A stretch of DNA of 39,883 nucleotides from UBA2160 sp964588665. Its GTDB lineage: Bacteria; Chloroflexota; Dehalococcoidia; Lucifugimonadales; UBA1123. The notes below the pieces were generated by a model. The model was not told the origin of the DNA. It saw nothing but the letters and a program-made list of their open reading frames with translations, and did no database searches. Location of the stretch: the NCBI GenBank assembly GCA_964588665.1, contig CAZPQQ010000024.1:1-39883 (forward strand), given 5' to 3'. Below are positions 6,991 through 15,475 of the stretch, in pieces. The translations under genes and the position numbers were made by a program. Within the stretch, counting starts at the first letter, position 1. Every line of letters starts with the position of its first letter.

Positions 6991-8042
6991 AAGCAGCAAT
7001 CTTTTACGGCGGACACGACATCCGAGTCGAGGAGTTGCCGGACCCTGAGCCGGGCCCAGGCGAAATCTTGGTCAGGGTGCGCTCCGCCGGAATCTGCGGC
7101 AGCGACCTCCACCCGTATCGATCGCCACCCGTCGGCGGCATCCGCGAGCCGCACCAGCGAGGCCACGAGCTGTCCGGCGATGTCGTGGCGCTCGGCGAAG
7201 GCGTGGAGGACGTGTCCGCCGGACAGCGCATCGGCATCGAGGCCGAGCATCTGCTTGGATGCGGCGCATGTCGCGCGTGCAGACACGGTCAGAACCACAT
7301 CTGCGCGGAACGAGGCTACCGCGGCGGCGAACGCCAGGAGAGCCATGGCTTCTCGGAGCTGGACGTCTGCATCGCTTCGAACTGCTATGTGCTGCCGGAA
7401 AGCATCTCGTTCGACGCCGCAACTCAGTTGGACTGCTACGCCTGCGGTGTCCACGCCCTCAACCGGAACCCGGTCGGACCGGACTCCACGGTGGTCGTGA
7501 TCGGGACCGGCGCCATCGGCATGACTTTGGGCCAGCTCGCCAGAGCATACGGCGCGGGACAAGTCGTGATGGTTGGCACCCGCCCCGAGCCGCTGGCAAT
7601 CGCCATGGACGCCAACGCCGCCGACATCGTCTTGGCCATCTCTGACGGCGATCCGGTCGAGGCGCTGCTCGAGGCGACAGGCGGGCATGGAGCCGATGTC
7701 GTTTTCGAGACGGTCGGAGGCAGAGCGTCTACCATCGACCAGGCGATCGGAATGGCGCGCTACGGCGGCGCCGTGAGCGTGCTGGGTGTGTTCACCGGGT
7801 CATCAAGCGTCGATGTCCCGGCGGCCTACCGAAAAGAGCTGAGCATTCGCTGGTCGAACAGCTACTCCTCGTGGGAGGGCGTGTCCGAGTACCAGACGGC
7901 GCTCCGCCTTCTGGGCAGCGGCTGGGTCGACCCGTCGGAGTTCATCACGACGCATTATCCGCTGGACTCCATCGGCGAGGCCTTCGCCGCAGCCGACGAC
8001 AAGCGCCACTCGGGCGCGATCAAGGTGATCGTGCACCCGTAG
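6987..8042 (+). CDS. Zinc-dependent medium-chain alcohol dehydrogenase
   Basis: A 351-residue MDR-superfamily dehydrogenase of the sorbitol/threonine dehydrogenase type. Catalytic zinc ligands are visible at Cys37 (ICGSD) and in GHE (59-61). The structural zinc site is the four-cysteine cluster CGACRACRHGQNHIC, and the NAD(P) fold has GTGAIG. It oxidises an alcohol or polyol, but the substrate cannot be told from sequence. The ATG overlaps the reconstructed end of the RDD gene by four bases (ATGA), so the two were probably cotranslated. It converges on the CoA-transferase gene, with only 13 bases between the two stops. Confidence 0.92.
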   Translation: MKAAIFYGGHDIRVEELPDPEPGPGEILVRVRSAGICGSDLHPYRSPPVGGIREPHQRGHELSGDVVALGEGVEDVSAGQRIGIEAEHLLGCGACRACRHGQNHICAERGYRGGERQESHGFSELDVCIASNCYVLPESISFDAATQLDCYACGVHALNRNPVGPDSTVVVIGTGAIGMTLGQLARAYGAGQVVMVGTRPEPLAIAMDANAADIVLAISDGDPVEALLEATGGHGADVVFETVGGRASTIDQAIGMARYGGAVSVLGVFTGSSSVDVPAAYRKELSIRWSNSYSSWEGVSEYQTALRLLGSGWVDPSEFITTHYPLDSIGEAFAAADDKRHSGAIKVIVHP

Positions 8043-8055
8043 CGGACTGCCTATC

Positions 8056-9261
8056 TCACACCACCGACTGCTCGTGTAACTCGGCGACCTGTTCGGCGTC
8101 GAAACCCAGCATGTCGCCAAGGACCTCAGTCGTGTGCTGGCCAAGCAACGGCGCCGGCGCCACCTGGACGGGCGAATCGGACAGCTTGACCGGACAGCCG
8201 GGAACCATGAACTCGCCGCGCTCAGGATGATCGATCGTGACGATCATCTCGCGCTCGCGCAGGTGCTCGTCGTAGTAGATGTCCTCGGCGTTGAGGCAGG
8301 CGGCGGCAGGCACGCCGGCCTCGCCCAGAATCCGCATGGCTTCGTGCTTGGTGTGCTGCATCGTCCAAGCTTCGATGGTCTCGTTGATCTCTTCGGTGGC
8401 GTCGGGGAACTTCGAGGCGTCGGTGTAGATCGGGTCCTCCAACAGGTCCTCACGACCCATCGCCTGAAACAGTGCGTCCCACATGTTCCGGCGCATGGGC
8501 GATGACGACAGGAAGACGTAGTCGTCGGATCCGCCTGGGGCGCACTTGAACATGCCGTAACCGGGCCTGCCCTTCCAACGGTTCCCGCGCCGGACTGGAG
8601 ACTTCTTCGTGTCGTTGAAGCCGCTCATCGCGATCCGAGCCACGTTGAGCACGGCGTCCTGCATCGAGACCTCGACCTGCTGACCTTTGCCGGTCGCCTC
8701 GCGTTGCCACAGAGCCGCGAGAACGCCGATCACCGCGTGCATGCCCGTTCCCGTGTCGCCGATCGTGATGCCGGGACGCACCGGCGGACCGTCAGGCTCG
8801 CCGGTGACACAGATCGCTCCGCCTGCCGCCTGGGCGATCGGGTCGAAGCTTTTGTACCCGCTGTACGGGCCGTACGTGCCGAACCCTTTCACGCGGGCGA
8901 GGATGATCTTGGGGTTGATCTCCTTCAGCGCGTCATAGCCCAGGCCAAGCCGCTCCAGGGCGCCAGGCGCCAGGTTCTCGGCGACGATGTCTCCCTGCTT
9001 GACGAGATCGAAGAATATCTCACGGCCGCGTTTGGTCTTCAAGTTGAGTGTGATGCTGCGCTTGTTCGAGTTGAGGTTGAGGAAGTAAGAAGAATCAGCG
9101 TCACCGCCCGCGCCAGACAGGCGTCGACCAGGGTCGCCGCGGGTCGGTTCTTCAACCTTGATCACATCGGCCCCGAGCCATGCCAGCATCTGTGTGCACG
9201 ACGTGCCCGCCTCGAACTGGGTTAGGTCGATGACGCGTACGCCATTCAGTGCCTTGTCCAT
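8056..9261 (-). CDS. Family III CoA-transferase (CaiB/BaiF/Frc type)
   Basis: A 401-residue type III CoA-transferase, of the family that includes formyl-CoA:oxalate CoA-transferase, CaiB and succinyl-CoA-dependent transferases. Family signatures are the opening LNGVRVIDLTQFEAGTSCTQMLAWLGADVIKVE, the RSITLNLKTKRGREIF segment, and ITIGDTGTGMHA, whose Asp lies where the acyl-anhydride-forming catalytic Asp is expected. The ATG at 9261 follows a strong GGAGGGG site. It is third in a leftward group after the MFS and galU genes, 27 bases beyond galU. The substrate is unknown. An oxalate-related role is tempting given the oxidoreductase operon 3 kb away, but sequence alone does not separate Frc from other members. 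Confidence 0.9.
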   Translation of the reverse strand: MDKALNGVRVIDLTQFEAGTSCTQMLAWLGADVIKVEEPTRGDPGRRLSGAGGDADSSYFLNLNSNKRSITLNLKTKRGREIFFDLVKQGDIVAENLAPGALERLGLGYDALKEINPKIILARVKGFGTYGPYSGYKSFDPIAQAAGGAICVTGEPDGPPVRPGITIGDTGTGMHAVIGVLAALWQREATGKGQQVEVSMQDAVLNVARIAMSGFNDTKKSPVRRGNRWKGRPGYGMFKCAPGGSDDYVFLSSSPMRRNMWDALFQAMGREDLLEDPIYTDASKFPDATEEINETIEAWTMQHTKHEAMRILGEAGVPAAACLNAEDIYYDEHLREREMIVTIDHPERGEFMVPGCPVKLSDSPVQVAPAPLLGQHTTEVLGDMLGFDAEQVAELHEQSVV

Positions 9262-9288
9262 CGCGAATCCCCTCCTTCGATCTGGTCC

Positions 9289-10164
9289 CTACGGCGCCCG
9301 GGCCTTCAGCTCCATGTCCATCCATCTGACGAGCTCGTCGCGCATGTCGTTGCGACCAAGAGCCTCGTGAATCGTCGCTTTCAGCATGCCCAGCGGTGTC
9401 CCGACGTCGAAGTGATCGCCTGGGAATCGGTAGGCGTAGACGCCTGGATCGTCGATCAGAGCCGCGATGGCGTCGGTGAGTTGTATCTCGCCAAGGGCGG
9501 CTGCGTCGGCGCCCTCGATGGCGTCGAACACTTGGGGCGTCAGCACGTATCTCCCGATGATACCCAGGTCGGACGGCGCGTCTGCAAGTGCGGGCTTCTC
9601 GACCATGCCCCTTACTCGCCGAACGTCGCCGCCACCGGCCTCGGGATCGATGATGCCCAGGCTTGGTATCGCCGAATCCGGGACTTGCTTCACGGCAATG
9701 ACGTTCGCGTGATGCTCATCGTGAATCCTGATCATAGCGCCGATCGTCGGGTTGTCGCTCCGAATTATGTCGTCGGGAAGAAACACCGCGAAAGGCTCGT
9801 CGCCGACCTTCTCTCTCGCCATGAGGACGGCATGCCCCAGTCCTCGTTGCTCTTCTTGAACGACGGTCGTCACGTCCGCCATGCAGTTGATCGATCGCAA
9901 CTCGCCAAGCCGATCGTCGTCGCCTCGGCCTGTGAGGTGGTCTTCGAGGGCGGAATTGGTCGCGAAATAGCCGCCGACGGCCTCCTGACCTCGTGATACG
10001 ACGAAGATGATCTCGCCAATCCCTGCTTCTGCCGCTTCGGCGACGCAGAAGTGTATCGCAGGGTGGTCCAACACGGGGAGCAACACTTTCGGAACGGACT
10101 TGGTCACAGGCAGAAATCGTGTGCCGAAACCCGCCACCGGAACGACCGCCTTGCGCACCGTCAT
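9289..10164 (-). CDS. galU: UTP-glucose-1-phosphate uridylyltransferase
   Basis: This 291-residue nucleotidyltransferase makes UDP-glucose from UTP and glucose 1-phosphate. The nucleotide-binding opening VPVAGFGTRFLPVTKSVPKVLLPV is intact, as are the QEEQRGLGHAVLMA, FLPDDII and VEKPA segments and the late FPGDHFDVGTPLGML motif. The length matches bacterial GalU. Its ATG follows the stop of the MFS gene with no spacer (TAGATG), so translation is probably coupled. UDP-glucose would serve envelope polysaccharide or glycolipid synthesis. Confidence 0.94.
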   Translation of the reverse strand: MTVRKAVVPVAGFGTRFLPVTKSVPKVLLPVLDHPAIHFCVAEAAEAGIGEIIFVVSRGQEAVGGYFATNSALEDHLTGRGDDDRLGELRSINCMADVTTVVQEEQRGLGHAVLMAREKVGDEPFAVFLPDDIIRSDNPTIGAMIRIHDEHHANVIAVKQVPDSAIPSLGIIDPEAGGGDVRRVRGMVEKPALADAPSDLGIIGRYVLTPQVFDAIEGADAAALGEIQLTDAIAALIDDPGVYAYRFPGDHFDVGTPLGMLKATIHEALGRNDMRDELVRWMDMELKARAP

Positions 10165-11463
10165 CTATGCGCCTGCCCCGACCTGTGCGGGCGCCAACGT
10201 GCCGGTGCGATAGACGCGCCGCAAGTCCGCTTGGCTCAACGCCATCCCGAATACGACCGCGATGAATATGGCGCCGGTTACGATCAGAATCGGGGGCGCG
10301 GAGAAGGCGTCGGCCAGGAAGCCGTAACCCAGGTTGGCAAAGGCCATGATGCCGCCCGCGTGCAGCAGGTAAAGGCTGGAAATGCGGCCTCGCAACCGGT
10401 CCGGGACGATGGTTTGGACGTAGGTGTTGGTCAAGGCCATGAACACCGACTGGGACGCGCCCATGCCCGCGGCCGCGAATATCGCCAATGGAAGCACCGG
10501 GCTGAAACCTAGGATTATGGGCGTCACGCCACTGAGCAGGCCGCTCCAGAGAAGCCATCGGCCCTTGTTCTTTTCGCTTCGCATGCCGGCGATCAGTATG
10601 GATGCTACAAACGACCCGATGCCGTACGCCATGATCAGGTATCCCAACGTGGAGCCGTCGTTGGCGCCCAAGATTTCTCTGGAGAACACGGGCAGGATGG
10701 ACTCGAACGACATGACCAGTGCGCAGTGGAACGCGACCAGTAGGATGAAGATAGCGATCGTCCGATTTGTGTAGATGTAGACAAGTCCGTCGATGAATGA
10801 TCGGGCCAGGCCCTGTTCAGGAGCGGATTCCCCCTTCGAGACCGTACGCGAAACGAACATCTGGTAGGAGCTCGCGACCTGGAACGCCACACACAGGACG
10901 AGCACGCCGGAGATGCCGATCGAGTCGACCGCGAGAAGCGGAGCGGACACCAACAAGCCGAAGAACCTGGCGCCGTGCCGCGTCGCCGAGTTCAGCGTGA
11001 TTGCGTTGAGCAGGTCTTCGCGCGGCACCTGGTTCGGGATCAGCGATTGCACGGCCGGCTCCAGCATCGACCGAAGCACGCCGTTGATGAACACCAGCGC
11101 CGCCAGATGCCAGATCTCGATCACGTCCGTGATTGTCAGGATGGTTACCGCGCTCATCACGACAACGCCGCCGGCAAGCGCGACCACAGCCAATTGTCTG
11201 CGATCGACGCGGTCCGCCAACAGTCCCGCTATCGGAGACGTCAGCAAGAACGGGAGCATCGCGGAGAACGTGACGACGCCGACCCAACCTGACGAGTCGG
11301 ACCGTTCCAAGACCAGCCACGAAACTGCGACGATGAATGTCCACACGGCGGCCCCGGACCACAAGTTGGCGGCCCAGGTGTTGCGGTAGCCGTGGTGTTT
11401 GAGCGAGGCGAAGTGGGGTATGGCCGTCACACGGGCCAATGCTCTGTCCCCCAGTATCTGCAT
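10165..11463 (-). CDS. MFS transporter (MFS_3/EntS-like exporter)
   Basis: A 432-residue major-facilitator protein with about twelve hydrophobic segments. The loop after helix 2 carries the family signature GLLADRVDRRQL, and DRLRGRISSLY appears in the second half. The fold type (MFS_3) is typical of exporters of siderophores and small hydrophobic compounds; the substrate is unknown. I start it at the ATG 11463 because an extended -10 lies at 11503-11511 and the longer open frame upstream runs through the tRNA-Ala gene. The stop TAG abuts the galU ATG. Confidence 0.88.
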   Translation of the reverse strand: MQILGDRALARVTAIPHFASLKHHGYRNTWAANLWSGAAVWTFIVAVSWLVLERSDSSGWVGVVTFSAMLPFLLTSPIAGLLADRVDRRQLAVVALAGGVVVMSAVTILTITDVIEIWHLAALVFINGVLRSMLEPAVQSLIPNQVPREDLLNAITLNSATRHGARFFGLLVSAPLLAVDSIGISGVLVLCVAFQVASSYQMFVSRTVSKGESAPEQGLARSFIDGLVYIYTNRTIAIFILLVAFHCALVMSFESILPVFSREILGANDGSTLGYLIMAYGIGSFVASILIAGMRSEKNKGRWLLWSGLLSGVTPIILGFSPVLPLAIFAAAGMGASQSVFMALTNTYVQTIVPDRLRGRISSLYLLHAGGIMAFANLGYGFLADAFSAPPILIVTGAIFIAVVFGMALSQADLRRVYRTGTLAPAQVGAGA

Positions 11464-11502
11464 TACGCAACACCGCTCCCTCGCAACGCTCTCGGTCTCG
11501 CG

Positions 11503-11511
11503 ATTATACCA
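11503..11511 (-). promoter_or_regulatory. Extended -10 promoter of the MFS-galU-CoA-transferase operon
   Basis: On the minus strand TGGTATAAT is a perfect extended -10, 40 bases before the MFS ATG. A -35 is not evident, as is common for extended -10 promoters. Confidence 0.5.
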
Positions 11512-11731
11512 GCACGTCTCAAGGGCGGTAAGGCGCGTACCTGCCGTATCCGGCAGATCATCGTGAGCGAGGCGCTGCGGATCGAAGGCGGTTCGGGTTG
11601 CTTCGAAGACGTGGGCGGAGACCGACGGTGAACGAGTGAGAGGCGACGCGAGCGGACGGGTCAAACGTCGGGACGCACCGAACGAGGAGCACAGAACGCC
11701 GATGGGGAACCGGACGGGAGCGAGGCGGAGT

Positions 11732-11807
11732 TGGTGGAGCTGGGGGGACTCGAACCCCCTACCTCGGCATTGCGAACGCCGCGCTCTCCCAGATGAGCTA
11801 CAGCCCC
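11732..11807 (-). tRNA. tRNA-Ala (anticodon CGC)
   Basis: A complete 76-base cloverleaf with encoded CCA. The acceptor GGGGCTG pairs with CAGCTCC (one G-U). The D arm has GCTC/GAGC, the T arm GGGGG-TTCGAGT-CCCCC. The anticodon stem CGGCG/TGCCG closes the loop TTCGCAA, giving anticodon CGC for GCG codons. Confidence 0.96.
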
Positions 11808-11824
11808 ACACCGCATCTGGCAGA

Positions 11825-11854
11825 ATTATAGGCCCGATGCCGGAATGGTGTCAA
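11825..11854 (-). promoter_or_regulatory. Consensus promoter of tRNA-Ala
   Basis: On the minus strand TTGACA (11849-11854) and TATAAT (11825-11830), both perfect, are 18 bases apart. The predicted start is about ten bases before the mature tRNA 5' end. Confidence 0.85.
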
Positions 11855-11861
11855 CGAGAAG

Positions 11862-11889
11862 GGAGGCCACGTCGGCTGGCGCGGCCTCC
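11862..11889 (-). terminator. Probable terminator of the oxidoreductase operon
   Basis: A perfect 7-bp stem, GGAGGCC/GGCCTCC, with a 14-base GC-rich loop lies 31 bases past the beta-subunit stop. On the minus strand it is followed by CTTCTCGTT, only moderately T-rich. It separates the operon from the tRNA promoter just downstream. Confidence 0.5.
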
Positions 11890-11920
11890 GATAATTTCCT
11901 AATCGGTCAGATTCTGTCGA

Positions 11921-12928
11921 TTACTCAGGCGCTGCCGGAATTGCGTCCTCCGGGTGGATGGGAATGATGCCGGGCAGCCACCATTTCTCCCACATCTCGT
12001 CGATCTTCTCCTGATAGTAGTCGACATCTTCGTCGGTGAAGTGGGCGTATCGTCCCTGGCGCTTAAGGAATTCGTAGACCGGCTTGCGTTTTCGCCGCCC
12101 TGCTTCGATCATCCGCGACGGGCCGTTGAGCCTGAGCTCCCCGTCCTCGATCTCGTACTGGACCCAGATGCCGGTTTCGACACCGAGCATGCCCAGTTCG
12201 TGCGAGTACATGGGGTCGTAGTCCCAACCCTTGGGACAAGGGTCGTACGTGTGGATGAAGGTGGGCCCGCCAAGAGCGAGGGCTTTGCGGATCTTGTTCA
12301 TCAGGTCGACGGCGTAGGAGCCGCAGCCCGTTGCGACGTATCGGACGCCCGGATGGCCGACCGCCATCATCGCCGCCATGTTCTTCTTCCACCGCTTGTG
12401 CATGATCCGGTGCAGCTTGCCTGGAGGGCTGAACGAGGTGTTGACGCCGTATGGCGACGATCCTGAATCCTGGATGTCCGTGTTGGCGTAGGACTCGTTG
12501 TCGTAGCAGAGCACCAGGTGGTTGTACTGGAGGTGCATCAGCGACGCTGAGATCGCCGAGAGTCCCATGTCGACGCCGCCGCCGTCGCCGCAGAACGAGA
12601 TGACGTTCATGGGCTCGTCTTTGATCTTGCCTTTGCTCATCAAGGCCTTGAGCCCTGCCGCGGTGCCTGTGGCGGCCGACCCCGACGATCCGAGTTGAGT
12701 GTGCATCCACGGCACGACCCACGGCGTCGAGTAGTACGTCGTGTTGGCGACGTACATGCAGCCGGTGCTGCCGAGCACAATCGTGCGAGGCCCGGCGGCC
12801 TTGATCATCAGCTTCATGACCAACGCCGACTCGCAGCCCTGGCATGTTCTGTGTCCCGATGTGTAGTACTCCTCGAGCGGCGAGTCGTGTACGCCGCTTA
12901 TCATCGAGAGAGTGTTCGTAGTTGTCAT
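11921..12928 (-). CDS. 2-oxoacid:ferredoxin oxidoreductase, beta (TPP) subunit
   Basis: A 335-residue thiamine-diphosphate subunit of the pyruvate/oxoacid:ferredoxin oxidoreductase family. The TPP/Mg motif is clear: GDGGGVDMG followed about 28 residues later by NESYANTDIQ. Cysteines in RTCQGCE, STGCMY and ATGCGSY fit the proximal 4Fe-4S cluster. The enzyme cleaves a 2-oxoacid and delivers low-potential electrons to ferredoxin. Last of the operon regulator, gamma-delta, alpha, beta, it starts at an ATG with AGGAGC upstream, 127 bases after the alpha stop. With the alpha and fused gamma-delta chains it resembles the three-subunit oxalate oxidoreductase. The substrate is inferred from the alpha subunit. 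Confidence 0.92.
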   Translation of the reverse strand: MTTTNTLSMISGVHDSPLEEYYTSGHRTCQGCESALVMKLMIKAAGPRTIVLGSTGCMYVANTTYYSTPWVVPWMHTQLGSSGSAATGTAAGLKALMSKGKIKDEPMNVISFCGDGGGVDMGLSAISASLMHLQYNHLVLCYDNESYANTDIQDSGSSPYGVNTSFSPPGKLHRIMHKRWKKNMAAMMAVGHPGVRYVATGCGSYAVDLMNKIRKALALGGPTFIHTYDPCPKGWDYDPMYSHELGMLGVETGIWVQYEIEDGELRLNGPSRMIEAGRRKRKPVYEFLKRQGRYAHFTDEDVDYYQEKIDEMWEKWWLPGIIPIHPEDAIPAAPE

Positions 12929-12975
12929 ATGTTTGCTCCTGCTGGTACCTGCTTGCGATGCTCGGCGTTGCCTAC

Positions 12976-13016
12976 ACCGTTCGTGGTGAGCCTGCCCTGA
13001 GATTTCCGAAGGGGCG
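12976..13016. repeat. REP-like intergenic sequence
   Basis: The stretch between the alpha and beta genes reads CCGTTCGTGGTGAGCCTG, then CCCTGAG and CCGAAGGGGCGA. It resembles a degraded member of the widespread dispersed palindromes of the form CCCTTCGACAGGCTCAGG...GAACGG. Only one copy is in the window, so the call rests on recognition. Confidence 0.35.
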
Positions 13017-13055
13017 AGTGGATGATGCCGACGGTCGTTTCCGCTGCCTAGTCGC

Positions 13056-14267
13056 TCACCTCACGTCGATCCATCGGAGTTGCTCTTCAATGACCCCGGT
13101 GTCGGCCACGTTCTGGGTCAGGTCGAACATTTCGGTCGCCGACTGAATCGTGACCTCTCGGCCGCCGAGTCCCGCGATGTAGCCGACGATCGGCACTCTG
13201 ACGTCCGCGTCGTACATCGCCGACCGGACCTCGGTGTAGAGCACGCCGCCGTTTTGCGGCGCCCCCAGCGAGTAGTCGCGGTCGATTATGCCAACCGCCT
13301 TGAACTTCGAGAGCGACTCACGCAGTTCCTGGTCGGGGAACGGCCTGAACCATCGGACTCGGACGAAACCGACCTTGCGTCCCTGCTCGCGCAATCGCCT
13401 CACGGTGACCCGCAGCGGCAGAGACAGCGTGCCCATGCCGACGAGCACGACGTCCGCGCCGTCGGTCATGTACTCCTCGATGAACGGGTTTTCTTCGTCC
13501 CTGTTGAAGATGCGCTTGAGGTCGTTGTGGGCCTCGATGATGACTTCACGAGACTGGCGCATGCCCTCGTCGGTCTGACGCCGGATCTCCATCAGCCAGT
13601 CCTCGTTGACCTGTGGGGCTATGGTGACCGGGTTGTCCGGATGCAACACGAACTTGCCGCGGTCGTAAGGCGGCAGGAACTGATCGACGAGCGTCTGGTC
13701 CGGAACCTGGACGATCTGTTGTGAGTGGGTCAGGAATGCGCCGTCCGTGCTGATGGCGCAAGGCAGGTACACGCGCGGGTCCTCGGCAACGCGCCACGCC
13801 ATGAACGCCGCGTCCATGGCCTCTTGCGCCGTGTCGACCCAACGGAGCATCCAGCCCAGGTCTCGAACGGACAGGGCGTCGTTGTGCTCGCACCCGAAAG
13901 CGCCGGGGTCGTCGAGGGCGCGGTTTCCGACCATCGCCACCACCGGCAGCCGGAGGCCAGTGGTCACGGCAAGGGCCTCGTAGGCGTAGAGCCAGCCGAC
14001 TCCGGATGAGCCCGCGAACGTCCTCGCGCCGACTGCGGAGGCGTGCTTGACGATCTCGAACTGTGAGTGCTCGCTCTCGGCCACGATGTACTCGCAGTTG
14101 AACGCGCCGTCGGCGATCAGCTTGGAGACGTACTGCATGACCGTGTCGTAAGGTCTGATCGGAAACGCCGTGATGACGTCGACGTCTGCCATTGCGCAGG
14201 CGATCGCTATCGCCTCGGAACCGCTGATGAGTTGTTCTCTCGCGAGAGAATCTGTACTAGTCGTCAC
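13056..14267 (-). CDS. 2-oxoacid:ferredoxin oxidoreductase, alpha subunit (oxalate-type active site)
   Basis: A 403-residue alpha subunit (PFOR domains I and II). The substrate loop, normally YPITPSS in pyruvate enzymes, here reads FPIRPYDT, so the Thr that contacts pyruvate is Arg38. In Moorella oxalate oxidoreductase the same Thr-to-Arg change is reported to bind the second carboxylate of oxalate. Later segments (GSSGVGWLYAYEAL, VAMVGNRALDDPGAFGCEHND) are typical of the family. I start it at a GTG (14265-14267) overlapping the gamma-delta stop by 11 bases, with a G-rich ribosome site. The longer open frame would run into that gene. The reaction would be oxalate to two CO2 plus reduced ferredoxin. 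This is inference; another dicarboxylic 2-oxoacid is possible. Confidence 0.88.
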   Translation of the reverse strand: MTTSTDSLAREQLISGSEAIAIACAMADVDVITAFPIRPYDTVMQYVSKLIADGAFNCEYIVAESEHSQFEIVKHASAVGARTFAGSSGVGWLYAYEALAVTTGLRLPVVAMVGNRALDDPGAFGCEHNDALSVRDLGWMLRWVDTAQEAMDAAFMAWRVAEDPRVYLPCAISTDGAFLTHSQQIVQVPDQTLVDQFLPPYDRGKFVLHPDNPVTIAPQVNEDWLMEIRRQTDEGMRQSREVIIEAHNDLKRIFNRDEENPFIEEYMTDGADVVLVGMGTLSLPLRVTVRRLREQGRKVGFVRVRWFRPFPDQELRESLSKFKAVGIIDRDYSLGAPQNGGVLYTEVRSAMYDADVRVPIVGYIAGLGGREVTIQSATEMFDLTQNVADTGVIEEQLRWIDVR

Positions 14268-15429
14268 TTGCCACCCCCGTGATCTCGATCTCCTTTTTGT
14301 AGCCGTCCCATTCGTAAAGGCCATGGGACCTGCCCACGTCGCCCTTTTCGGCCTTGGCGACAGCGATCTTCTCTTCAAGCCACTTCATGTAGCCGTCGCG
14401 ATCGCTCTTCCAATGTTCGTATTGACTTGAGTTGTCGTTGAACTCGGACTCGTGCACCATCGTCACGCATTCGGCGATGGGGCAAACTTCTTCGCACACG
14501 CCGCATCCGCAACACGCCTCCATGTTCGCGTCGTACACCCCCTCGGGCGTCACGTCGAAGCAGGTGTCCGGGCACTGGAGCCAGCAGAGAGTGCACTTGG
14601 TGCAAGTCTCGAAGTTGATGACCGGACGCATCGTCCTGGTCGACCACTTCTTGAAGACCTCGCTCCGGCCGGGCTGGTAGCCCTCTTCGCCGCCGCGGAA
14701 TCCGCCGCCCGTTTCGACCGCGGGCACGATCAGCGCGTCTTCCATCTCCTGCCAACCGGGCAGTACGAACGAGAACGGCTCCTCGGTGTTTCCCTGTCCC
14801 GGCTCGACCGGCGTGCTCTGCACTCGATCATGAGCTCGCCGCGCCGAGGTCTGCTTCAGCTCGTCGGCCCCCTGGTCGGCTATCGTGTCGATGTGCGCTT
14901 GAAGGCCCGCAAGCTGCGGACAGACCTTTGCCAACGCGCCCATTAGCCGGACATCCGTGTGGTCGTCCTTGTACACCCACATGCCCGAGAAACTCTTGGC
15001 GCTTTTTAGTATGGCCAAGTCGTACGCGACATCTTTCGTGTGAATGTCTTGCAGGAGTTCGTTAGGCTCTTGCAGGGACGTCACCAGCACGGTCCCGCCT
15101 TCCTTGGTGATGGAGTTGATCGGTTGCAACCCGTACCAAGCCCAGGACTCGATTCCCTTGCACAGCGTATCGTCGACGACGATCGTCACGTCGACGGCAG
15201 TCGGCTCGTACGTCGCAAGGCTCGCCTCGAGCTCCAGCCCGTCGTCGGCGATCACGGCGAAATACTTGGCGGGGATGCCGTTGCGCTCGGGCGAATCGCT
15301 GTATCGTCCAAAAGCAGTGCCTACTTTGCCTTCTTTGTGCGCCGCGAATACGATGTTGCGGCAGATGTTGCGAGAGAGGGTCTTCTGGAATATCCCTCTG
15401 AAAACGACTTCGACAGCGGTAACTGCCAT
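14257..15429 (-). CDS. 2-oxoacid:ferredoxin oxidoreductase, fused gamma-delta subunit
   Basis: A 390-residue fusion. The first half is the gamma domain (EVVFRGIFQKTLSRNICRN through the VDVTIVVDDTL segment). After a linker of about 60 residues, the C-terminal third is a two-cluster ferredoxin with CTKCTLCWLQCPDTC and CCGCGVCEEVCP. In most four-subunit enzymes gamma and delta are separate; a fused chain beside separate alpha and beta is the arrangement reported for Moorella oxalate oxidoreductase. I choose the ATG at 15429 over the GTG at 15435 because GGGAGGTG is optimally spaced before it. It lies 46 bases after the regulator gene, with no terminator between, so the four genes form one operon. 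Confidence 0.9.
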   Translation of the reverse strand: MAVTAVEVVFRGIFQKTLSRNICRNIVFAAHKEGKVGTAFGRYSDSPERNGIPAKYFAVIADDGLELEASLATYEPTAVDVTIVVDDTLCKGIESWAWYGLQPINSITKEGGTVLVTSLQEPNELLQDIHTKDVAYDLAILKSAKSFSGMWVYKDDHTDVRLMGALAKVCPQLAGLQAHIDTIADQGADELKQTSARRAHDRVQSTPVEPGQGNTEEPFSFVLPGWQEMEDALIVPAVETGGGFRGGEEGYQPGRSEVFKKWSTRTMRPVINFETCTKCTLCWLQCPDTCFDVTPEGVYDANMEACCGCGVCEEVCPIAECVTMVHESEFNDNSSQYEHWKSDRDGYMKWLEEKIAVAKAEKGDVGRSHGLYEWDGYKKEIEITGVASDD

Positions 15430-15475
15430 GTTCACCTCCCTGAAGGTTCTCGTATCTGAGCTTGAGGTTGTTTGT

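Noticed and set aside
8056..9261. Formyl-CoA:oxalate CoA-transferase (frc)
   Set aside because: The proximity of the oxalate-type oxidoreductase is suggestive, but family III members are too alike by eye to assign a substrate, and no oxalyl-CoA decarboxylase is present.
11464..11811. N-terminal extension of the MFS frame
   Set aside because: It runs through the tRNA-Ala gene on the same strand, has no family similarity, and lies upstream of the extended -10 that fits a start at 11463.
13056..15429. Ordinary pyruvate:ferredoxin oxidoreductase
   Set aside because: The key YPITP Thr is Arg and gamma-delta are fused, so calling it a plain pyruvate enzyme would hide the main feature. The family assignment itself is kept.
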